Source: Chroococcidiopsidaceae cyanobacterium CP_BM_RX_35 (GTDB lineage: Bacteria; Cyanobacteriota; Cyanobacteriia; Cyanobacteriales; Chroococcidiopsidaceae). From it: 12,829 bases of DNA. This document shows, piece after piece, positions 6,917-12,829 of this stretch. The position numbers and the translations under genes were made by a program. The first letter of the stretch is position 1; each line of letters begins with the position of its first letter. Location: contig JAFAVL010000543.1 in assembly GCA_019242465.1 (NCBI GenBank), positions 1 through 12,829 of the forward strand, read 5' to 3'. The notes under the pieces are model-generated. The model was not told the DNA's origin. It was given only the letters and a program-made list of their open reading frames with translations, and did not search any database.

Positions 6917-9064
6917 ATGGCACTTATCACACAAGTTCTTGCTCTAGAACCAGTCTCAAAGGTTCTTGGTCAAGAACCAATCGTTCCTTTCGCCATTCTG
7001 CTAGTGGTCATCCTAGTCGTGCCGATTCTGTTTGAACGGCTAAGACTACCAGGACTGGTGGGTCTCTTGGCTGCTGGAGTATTGCTTGGACCTCATGCAC
7101 TCAACTTACTTCAAAATGAATCGCCAACGATGAAGCTGCTATCAGACATTGGGTTAGTCTACCTAATGTTTGTTGCTGGGCTGGAAATTGATATGGACCA
7201 GTTCCGCAAAACAAAGTATCGCTCTATGGGATATGGCAGCTTAGGCTTCTTAGTGCCTTTGCTAATTGGAGTGCTAGTTAGCCGTTTGTTTAACTTTGAT
7301 TGGAATGCAGCAATTTTGATTGGCTCTTTATTTGCTTCCCATACTCTCTTAGCCTATCCCATCATTAGCCGCTTAGGAGTGATTGGAAACGAAGCTGTCA
7401 TTGTGACAATTGGAGCCACAATCTTTACAGATATTGCATCACTATTAGTACTAGCAATTTCTGTCGGAATCCATGCAGGAAATTTCTCAATTATCAAGCT
7501 GCTTACCCTTTTAGGGTCTTTGATTGTCTACTCTGTGGTCATCCTGTTTGGCTTTGATAGAGCAGGAAGAGAATTTTTCCGTCGCTCTGGAAACGAAGAA
7601 GGGAATCAGTTCTTGTTTGTTCTCTTGGCTTTATTTCTTGCCGCCGTGGGTGCCCAGTTGATTGGGGTGGAGAAGATCGTAGGTGCCTTCCTAGCGGGTT
7701 TAGCAGTGAATGATGTAGTAGGCGAAGGACCTGTGAAAGACAAGGTTGTTTTCGTTGGCAGCGTCCTTTTCATCCCCATCTTCTTTGTGAATGTGGGTTT
7801 ACTAATTAACCTCCCTGCCTTTATCAGCAGCATCGGTTCAATTGGGCTGACACTGGCACTAGTATTAGGACCTATTTTTGGAAAGTTGGTGGCAGCATTA
7901 GTCGCCAAACTTATCTACCGCTATAACTGGCGGGAGATGCTCACCATGTGGTCTCTGTCATTACCACAGGTCGCAGCGACACTGGCCGCGACGCTGGTAG
8001 GTTATCGGGTTGGGTTATTGAACGAATCAGTCTTTAATAGTGTGATTGTCTTGATGTTGGTCACGGCGACTCTTGGTCCAGTGATTACGAGTCGAGTGGC
8101 CGTGGGACTGACTCCCCCACCAACTAGTGTTGAGACAGAAACAACCTCATCTGACTGGGACACTGAAGCAGACAGTCCTTTTACGGTGATAGTCCCTGTC
8201 TATAATCCTAAGACGGAGCAATATTTAATTGAGATGGCAGCGTTACTAGCACGTCAAACAGATGGGCGGATTGTGCCTCTTGCTATTGCGAAGGCATCCT
8301 CGCAGATGAATTCACCCCAGATAGAAACCGCTTTTCAACATAGTCAGAAGCTACTGGATAGGGCAGCAGCACAATCCCTGGAACTGGGAATTGAGGCTGA
8401 ACCGCTACTGCGAATCGATGATGCGGTTGCTGTTGGCATTAGCCGTGCTAGTCGAGAACAAAATGCAAGTTTGATTGTCATGGGTTGGGGTAAACGTCAT
8501 GGCTTGCGTGCTCGCTTATTTGGCAACCTGATTGATAGTGTCATTTCGACCTCACATTGCCCAGTTGTGGTGACGCGCCTTCAGGATTCACCAACAAAAA
8601 TTCAGCGCATCTTGGTGCCAGTGGAAAACTTAACAGCACAAGTGATGCAACCCTTACGCTTTGCTCTCATGCTGGCAAAGGCAAATCAGGCTCAAGTGAC
8701 TTTGTTGCATGTATGCGATCGCCGAGCTTCTGCAAGTAAGATAGCTTGGATACACTCACAACTGTCCCTAGTAGTTTCTAAGTTGGCTCTAACGAACCAA
8801 TCAGATATTCAAGTGATGCCCCATGAGAATGTCGCTCAAGCGCTGCTAAAAGCAGCGCAGGAGTATGATTTGGTGGTTTTGCGATTGCGTCACTTCTCTG
8901 CTGGAGAATCTCTACGGCAGCGTAACCTCGCAGGTTCCTTAACCTTTGGCGACATTAATACCCAACTGGTTGCTGCACTTACTAGTTCGCTCATCATGTT
9001 TGCAGAACCCCTACCTACCTACACTGTAGTCTCTCCAAAGCAGTCTCAGAAGGTGTTACGTTAA
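6917..9064 (+). CDS. CPA2-family cation/proton antiporter with two USP domains
   Basis: Membrane antiporter, 715 aa, likely exchanging Na+ or K+ for H+. Residues about 20-395 form a 12-13 helix CPA2 (KefB/NapA-like) transport domain: RLPGLVGLLAAGVLLGPHAL, LLSDIGLVYLMFVAGLEIDM, ASHTLLAYPIISRLG, and TIFTDIASLLVL with the probable ion-binding Asp172. The soluble C-terminus has two universal-stress-protein domains, about 420-555 and 560-705. The first keeps a nucleotide-binding-like glycine motif (MGWGKRHG, LFGNLIDSVI, then CPVVV). The second (RILVPVEN, VTLLHV) appears to lack it. ATG at 6917 is preferred over TTG at 6896 (7 codons upstream), though neither has a good ribosome site. USP domains often bind ATP or AMP and may gate transport. 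Ion specificity cannot be read from the sequence. Confidence 0.92.
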   Translation: MALITQVLALEPVSKVLGQEPIVPFAILLVVILVVPILFERLRLPGLVGLLAAGVLLGPHALNLLQNESPTMKLLSDIGLVYLMFVAGLEIDMDQFRKTKYRSMGYGSLGFLVPLLIGVLVSRLFNFDWNAAILIGSLFASHTLLAYPIISRLGVIGNEAVIVTIGATIFTDIASLLVLAISVGIHAGNFSIIKLLTLLGSLIVYSVVILFGFDRAGREFFRRSGNEEGNQFLFVLLALFLAAVGAQLIGVEKIVGAFLAGLAVNDVVGEGPVKDKVVFVGSVLFIPIFFVNVGLLINLPAFISSIGSIGLTLALVLGPIFGKLVAALVAKLIYRYNWREMLTMWSLSLPQVAATLAATLVGYRVGLLNESVFNSVIVLMLVTATLGPVITSRVAVGLTPPPTSVETETTSSDWDTEADSPFTVIVPVYNPKTEQYLIEMAALLARQTDGRIVPLAIAKASSQMNSPQIETAFQHSQKLLDRAAAQSLELGIEAEPLLRIDDAVAVGISRASREQNASLIVMGWGKRHGLRARLFGNLIDSVISTSHCPVVVTRLQDSPTKIQRILVPVENLTAQVMQPLRFALMLAKANQAQVTLLHVCDRRASASKIAWIHSQLSLVVSKLALTNQSDIQVMPHENVAQALLKAAQEYDLVVLRLRHFSAGESLRQRNLAGSLTFGDINTQLVAALTSSLIMFAEPLPTYTVVSPKQSQKVLR

Positions 9065-9165
9065 AGCTTGGTCGAGGTCATCAATCAAACCCATCAACAC
9101 ATACCCTTGACTAGCTAACATGCATAGAAGAAGTACCTAGCTGACACTGGCGGTGAGAGATAGTT

Positions 9166-9804
9166 ATGAGTGAACTCCAGACAAAACTGCCGACTGATAC
9201 TTGGGTTACAGCTACTTGGGATGAATACATACGGGTAAGTGAAAATCCCGCCTACGAAAAAGCCAAGGGATACTACTACAATGGACAACTCAGGATTGAA
9301 ATGCCACCAGTTGGACCTGACCACGCTGATGATAACGGGATTATTGTCGTATTGATAAACTTATTCGGGATTGCCAAAGCCATACCGATGAGGCTGCGAG
9401 TTAACTGTAGCTACCGGAAATTGGGTGTACGAGAGTGCCAACCAGATGCGTCTTACTACATCAACGAACGAGTTCAATTAGCTCCTCAAGGAAGTTCTGT
9501 GGTGGATCTAGACAGCAACCAACCCCCAGACTTGGCAATCGAAGTAGCTCATACCTCTTTGGCTGACGACTTAGGCGCAAAACGAATGCTGTACGAAGAT
9601 TTGGGGGTCGCCGAATACTGGGTGGTGGATGTACAGAAGGCGCGGATTACTGCCTTTAAAATTGTTGCTACTGGTGGCAGTCAACGGATTACTGAGTCTC
9701 AAGTTCTGCCAGGCTTGGTGATCGCTCTGCTAGAAGCAGCTCTACAGCGTAGTCGTCAGATGGATAACACATCTGTCGGAGCTTGGTTTCTGGCTCAGGT
9801 TTAA
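9166..9804 (+). CDS. Uma2-family (DUF820) PD-(D/E)XK nuclease-like protein
   Basis: Protein of 212 aa with the Uma2/DUF820 fold, a restriction-endonuclease-like family greatly expanded in cyanobacteria. Motifs in order: NGQLRIEMPP at 39-48, GPDHADDNG at 50-58, QPDASYYI with Asp94, and PPDLAIEVAHTS with Asp122 and Glu126. Then come Lys139 in DLGAKRMLYEDLGVAEYWVVDV and the C-terminal SQVLPGL. The Asp-Glu-x-Lys set needed for metal-dependent DNA cleavage looks intact. The cellular role of these proteins is unknown; many may be relics of mobile DNA or nucleases of unknown target. It starts at ATG after a weak GGTGAGAG. It lies 101 bases after the antiporter and 96 before cobN, so co-transcription is possible. 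No partner toxin, antitoxin or methylase is seen. Confidence 0.88.
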   Translation: MSELQTKLPTDTWVTATWDEYIRVSENPAYEKAKGYYYNGQLRIEMPPVGPDHADDNGIIVVLINLFGIAKAIPMRLRVNCSYRKLGVRECQPDASYYINERVQLAPQGSSVVDLDSNQPPDLAIEVAHTSLADDLGAKRMLYEDLGVAEYWVVDVQKARITAFKIVATGGSQRITESQVLPGLVIALLEAALQRSRQMDNTSVGAWFLAQV

Positions 9805-9825
9805 GCCTTACATTCATGATTGGCG

Positions 9826-9843
9826 TGAGAGAGTGATCTCTTA
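9826..9843 (+). repeat. Short hairpin between the Uma2 gene and cobN
   Basis: TGAGAGA (9826-9832) pairs with TCTCTTA (9837-9843), one G-T wobble, around GTGA, a GNRA-type tetraloop. It is 22 bases past the Uma2 stop and about 58 before cobN. The run after it is A-rich on this strand, so it is not an intrinsic terminator for the plus strand. Role unknown; it is too small to be a cobalamin riboswitch. Confidence 0.4.
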
Positions 9844-9889
9844 ACAAAAAACTAGAGACAATAGGATGCTGTTCAATTTTTAAGTCAGT

Positions 9890-9894
9890 AGGAG
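9890..9894 (+). promoter_or_regulatory. Shine-Dalgarno deciding the GTG start of cobN
   Basis: AGGAG, six bases before GTG at 9901. It is the best ribosome site near the frame's beginning and supports GTG. The resulting N-terminus, HRIAATPGGWNP, matches cyanobacterial CobN. Confidence 0.65.
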
Positions 9895-9900
9895 CATATT

Positions 9901-12829
9901 GTGCATCGTATAGCTGCAACACCTGGAGGTTGGAATCCTGGAGCAGAAGGCGTAATTTTTCTAGAGCAAACACCAGCTCCCTTGGTATTGCTAACCACTG
10001 CTGATACTGACATTCAAACCCTAGCAGCAGCTTTGCCAAAACTACCAGACGGATTCCCGGCAATGCGAGTTGCAAACCTTTTGCAGTTACAGCAACAGTT
10101 AACAATTGACACCTATGCCGAAACAGTGCTGGAGCAAGCCCAGGTGATTATCCTGCGATTACTGGGAGGACGTTCTTACTGGTCATATGGGTTAGAAGTG
10201 TTGCAGGAGATCGTGCAGAGGACTGGTGCAGCACTGATCGTTATGCCAGGGGATGATGCACTCGACCCCGACTTAATCACTCACTCCACCGTTTCCCTAA
10301 GAGCCGTTAACCAATTGTGGCGCTACTTTACTGAAGGCGGCGTTGACAATATCGTTAACGCCCTCAAATTCGTTGCCGATCTTTGCCTGGAAACAGCCTA
10401 CAGTCCACCCTTGCCTCAACCAGTTCCGCGTGTTGGCATTTACTCCCCCCTGAAGTTTCCACCCCAGGCTACCTCTAAAGTCGGCATCCTGTTCTACCGG
10501 GCTCATTACATAGCCGGAAATACTGCCCCGATTGACGCTCTTTGCCAAGCCTTAGCCCAAAGATACTTGGAGCCAGTGCCAATTTTTGTTTCTTCCCTGC
10601 GCGATCCTGATGTGCAAGCAGAGCTGTTGCCGTACTTTATGCCAAAAGACGAGGCAGGGATTCAGTTGCTGCTGAATACAACTAGTTTTTCTCTTGCCCG
10701 GTTGGAAACTGAAACACCCCAACTTGATCTGTGGCAAAAACTAGATGTGCCCGTGTTGCAGGTAATTTTCAGCAGCAGCCCCGTTCAGCAGTGGGAATCT
10801 CAGTTCCAAGGGCTTGCACCACGGGATATAGCAATGAATGTTGCTTTGCCGGAGGTAGACGGACGCATTATTAGCCGTGCTATTTCGTTTAAGGCAGTGC
10901 AAGCTTGGAATCCACAGCTTGAGACTGATGTAGTGGTTTATGAGCCAGTGAGCGATCGCGTTGCCTTTGTTGCTGATTTGGCAGCTAACTGGGTTCGCCT
11001 GCGCTCCTGTGCGCCTGCTCAGCGTCGAGTTGCTCTGATTTTGGCAAACTACCCTTGCCGTGATGGACGTCTGGCGAATGGTGTTGGGCTAGATACTCCA
11101 GCTAGTTGTGTAGCAATCCTTAAGGCGCTCCAGGCGGCTGGATACGTAGTGGAGAATTTACCACAGACTGGGGATGAGTTGATTTGGCGCCTTACATCTG
11201 GGGTGACGAATGACCCGGAAGGTAGGGGATTGCGACCTGTAGGGCAATATCTGACTGGGAGGGAATATCAAGAGTATTTTGCTACATTGCCTGAGCGGGT
11301 GCGGCAGGGGATTGGTGAGAGGTGGGGATTTTGGGAAATGAACCGCAGAGACGCAGAGGAGGACAGCCGCGTGCGGAGAGAAGTCCGAGCGGAGGTTGCC
11401 TCCGATCGGAACTTCGGGAGGTCCCCTCCGTTGAGCGGACTGTCCGTCGACGCAGAGGAGGGGAGGTGGGGTGAGCAAGAGAATCCCTCTTCTTTTGCTA
11501 TACCAGGGATTCAACTGGGTAACGTTTTTGTGGGGATTCAGCCAGCGCGAGGATATGATGTTGACCCGGCTTTGAATTATCACGCTCCGGATTTAGAACC
11601 TCCTCATGCTTATTTGGCTTTTTATTGCTGGTTGCGGCAACATTTTAGGGCTCAGGCGGTGGTTCATGTGGGGAAGCATGGGAATTTGGAGTGGTTGCCG
11701 GGTAAGGGTGTGGCTCTATCAGCTAGTTGTTATCCGGAAGTGGCATTGGGACCACTGCCTCATCTGTATCCGTTTATTGTGAATGACCCTGGTGAGGGCT
11801 CTCAAGCTAAGCGCCGGGCTCAGGCTGTTATAGTGGACCACCTGACTCCACCCATGACTCGGGCTGAACTCTATGGTCCTTTGCAACAACTGGAGGGTTT
11901 AATTGATGAATATTACGAGGCTCAGAGTTTAGATCCTGCGCGACTGCCAATAATCTGCGATCGCATTGCTGCCCTGGTAGTCCAAGAGAATTTTCACCGC
12001 GATTTAGGATTCGAGGGACTTGGTGACACTACGGACGAATATTCAGTACCTAACGATTTTACGGAGTTTCTTAGTCGGGCTGATGGATATTTGTGTGAAT
12101 TGAAGGAAGCCCAAATCCGTGATGGTTTGCACATTTTGGGGCAGTGTCCTCAAGGAAGCCAGTTGCGGGATTTAATCGTAGCAATCGCCCGCCATCCCAG
12201 CGCTGGTCGCATGGGACTAACTCGTGCTTTAGCTCAAGCACTGGAGTTAGACTTCGACCCCCTAACCGCAGATTTAAGCAGTCCCGCGCCAGAGAGCAAA
12301 CACGAAATCCTCAAATCTTGTCGCACCATCGGTGATGTCGTCGAGATCTTGGAGCAACAAGCAGCCCAATTAGCAGAACAACTGATCTCCCCTACTCCCC
12401 TACTCCCCTACTCCCCTACTCTCATCTCAGAATTAAACTGGATACGCGATCGCCTCCTTCCAGCTCTGCAACAAACTGACCGAGAAATCATCCAGTTATT
12501 GCGTGGTTTAAATGGGCAATATATTCCGAGTGCCCCAGCTGGTGCCCCTACTAGAGGGCGTCCAGAAGTGTTGCCTACTGGTCGTAACTTTTACTCGGTT
12601 GATATTCGAGCTATTCCAACAGAAACGGCTTGGGATGTTGGACGCAAGGCTGCATCTACACTGATTGAACGTTACACCCAAGAACATGGGGAATATCCCA
12701 AAACGCTGGGTTTGTCTGTTTGGGGAACCTCTACAATGCGGACTGGAGGTGATGATATTGCTGAGGCACTAGCTTTAATTGGCGTCCAGCCTGTCTGGGA
12801 TGGAGTTTCCCGGCGGGTGGTGGATTTTG
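9901..12829 (+). CDS. cobN: CobN, cobaltochelatase large subunit (3' end outside window)
   Basis: Large subunit of the ATP-dependent cobaltochelatase that inserts cobalt into hydrogenobyrinic acid a,c-diamide for cobamide synthesis; a homologue of the Mg-chelatase subunit ChlH. From GTG at 9901 the frame is open for 976 codons to the edge, roughly three-quarters of the usual length. Landmarks: HRIAATPGGWNP, LRLLGGRSYWSYGLEV, ALIVMPGDDALDPDLI, NYPCRDGRLANGVGLDTPAS, HVGKHGNLEWLPGK at 589-602 (likely metal/porphyrin site), NDPGEGSQAKRR at 628-639, GRNFYSVD at 894-901 and WGTSTMRTGGDDIAEAL at 941-957. Two repeat-derived stretches interrupt the conserved sequence without breaking the frame: residues about 481-525 and about 830-841. 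No CobS/CobT-like partner is in view; in cyanobacteria ChlI/ChlD-like subunits are thought to serve. It may be co-transcribed with the Uma2 gene. Confidence 0.95.
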   Translation, partial: MHRIAATPGGWNPGAEGVIFLEQTPAPLVLLTTADTDIQTLAAALPKLPDGFPAMRVANLLQLQQQLTIDTYAETVLEQAQVIILRLLGGRSYWSYGLEVLQEIVQRTGAALIVMPGDDALDPDLITHSTVSLRAVNQLWRYFTEGGVDNIVNALKFVADLCLETAYSPPLPQPVPRVGIYSPLKFPPQATSKVGILFYRAHYIAGNTAPIDALCQALAQRYLEPVPIFVSSLRDPDVQAELLPYFMPKDEAGIQLLLNTTSFSLARLETETPQLDLWQKLDVPVLQVIFSSSPVQQWESQFQGLAPRDIAMNVALPEVDGRIISRAISFKAVQAWNPQLETDVVVYEPVSDRVAFVADLAANWVRLRSCAPAQRRVALILANYPCRDGRLANGVGLDTPASCVAILKALQAAGYVVENLPQTGDELIWRLTSGVTNDPEGRGLRPVGQYLTGREYQEYFATLPERVRQGIGERWGFWEMNRRDAEEDSRVRREVRAEVASDRNFGRSPPLSGLSVDAEEGRWGEQENPSSFAIPGIQLGNVFVGIQPARGYDVDPALNYHAPDLEPPHAYLAFYCWLRQHFRAQAVVHVGKHGNLEWLPGKGVALSASCYPEVALGPLPHLYPFIVNDPGEGSQAKRRAQAVIVDHLTPPMTRAELYGPLQQLEGLIDEYYEAQSLDPARLPIICDRIAALVVQENFHRDLGFEGLGDTTDEYSVPNDFTEFLSRADGYLCELKEAQIRDGLHILGQCPQGSQLRDLIVAIARHPSAGRMGLTRALAQALELDFDPLTADLSSPAPESKHEILKSCRTIGDVVEILEQQAAQLAEQLISPTPLLPYSPTLISELNWIRDRLLPALQQTDREIIQLLRGLNGQYIPSAPAGAPTRGRPEVLPTGRNFYSVDIRAIPTETAWDVGRKAASTLIERYTQEHGEYPKTLGLSVWGTSTMRTGGDDIAEALALIGVQPVWDGVSRRVVDF
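11344..11461. repeat. Repeat element inserted in frame within cobN
   Basis: Begins with two octamers, CGCAGAGA and CGCAGAGG (11344-11359). GACGCAGAGGAGG occurs at 11350-11362 and again at 11449-11461, exactly 99 bases apart, so the frame is kept (33 codons; the motif DAEE recurs at residues 484 and 517). The segment between carries near-inverted ends (GGACAG at 11361-11366, CTGTCC at 11440-11445) and internal hairpins: GGAGG-TTG-CCTCC (11391-11403) within longer arms AAGTCCGAGCGG / TCGGAACTT, and GGAGG-TCC-CCTCC (11417-11429). The encoded Arg/Glu-rich stretch has no counterpart in the conserved CobN core, which I recall running from ERWG closely into FxIPGIQLGN. This looks like a MITE-like cyanobacterial interspersed repeat tolerated in a surface loop. 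Confidence 0.75.
12387..12423. repeat. 8-base tandem repeat within cobN
   Basis: Four perfect copies of CTCCCCTA (12387-12418) plus a partial CTCTC. It encodes the low-complexity linker ISPTPLLPYSPTLIS between a conserved helix (VVEILEQQAAQLAEQL) and the next domain. The unit is not a multiple of three. Loss of one unit would bring in TGA at 12477-12479, and gain of one would bring in TAA at 12434-12436. Similar heptamer/octamer tandem repeats are widespread in cyanobacteria, usually outside genes. Confidence 0.85.

Noticed and set aside
9166..9804. Uma2 gene as part of a defence or toxin-antitoxin system
   Set aside because: No helicase, methylase, antitoxin or other defence gene adjoins it. 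Its neighbours are an antiporter and cobN, and orphan Uma2 genes are very common in cyanobacteria.
9805..9900. Possible cobalamin riboswitch before cobN
   Set aside because: The gap is only 96 bases, too short for the usual aptamer, and no B12-box-like GCCACTG is present; only a small GNRA hairpin is seen.
9689..10105. Minus-strand open frame of 138 codons over the end of the Uma2 gene and the start of cobN
   Set aside because: It overlaps two well-supported plus-strand genes and their spacer, and shows no recognisable motif.
11158..11583. Minus-strand open frame of 141 codons opposite cobN
   Set aside because: It runs through the repeat insert and conserved CobN codons on the other strand. 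Its open length comes from the G/C-rich repeat, and no protein family is recognised.

Overview
The window looks like chromosomal DNA of a cyanobacterium. It carries six copies of the cyanobacterial HIP1 palindrome GCGATCGC (starting at 1223, 2743, 8715, 10952, 11957 and 12446). It also has a menD gene of the phylloquinone (photosystem I quinone) pathway, a cyanobacterial-type CobN, a Uma2-family nuclease and short G/C-rich repeats of the kind common in filamentous and Chroococcidiopsis-like genomes. The genus cannot be fixed from the sequence alone. No rRNA, tRNA, CRISPR array, complete insertion sequence or phage gene was seen.

Layout. From 1 to 3224 the genes lie on the minus strand: menD (its 3' end runs off the left edge), then the translationally coupled pair cbpA-cbpM (a J-domain co-chaperone and its modulator). 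Divergent from cbpA, across 374 bases, is a manganese (non-haem) catalase at 3599-4543. The 550 bases after it hold decayed mobile DNA: a broken minus-strand fragment of an IS256/Mutator-type transposase, itself interrupted by a roughly 55-base near-perfect palindrome. A promoter-like element with a dyad follows, ahead of the next gene. From 5094 everything is on the plus strand: a fusion protein (zinc ribbon, one membrane segment, ABC-type solute-binding domain, OmpA peptidoglycan-binding domain), a CPA2 cation/proton antiporter with two C-terminal universal-stress-protein domains, a Uma2-family PD-(D/E)XK protein, and the first 976 codons of cobN, which runs off the right edge.

How the genes fit together. 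There is no single pathway. The chaperone pair, catalase and antiporter are all stress or homeostasis functions, while menD and cobN make cofactors. The most unusual features are (i) repeats inside the open cobN frame: a structured insert bounded by a 13-base direct repeat with a frame-preserving 99-base offset, and a four-unit 8-base tandem repeat whose gain or loss of one unit would truncate the protein; (ii) the palindrome sitting in the transposase relic; and (iii) the cytoplasmic zinc ribbon fused to a periplasmic solute-binding/OmpA module. I see no convincing new multi-gene system.
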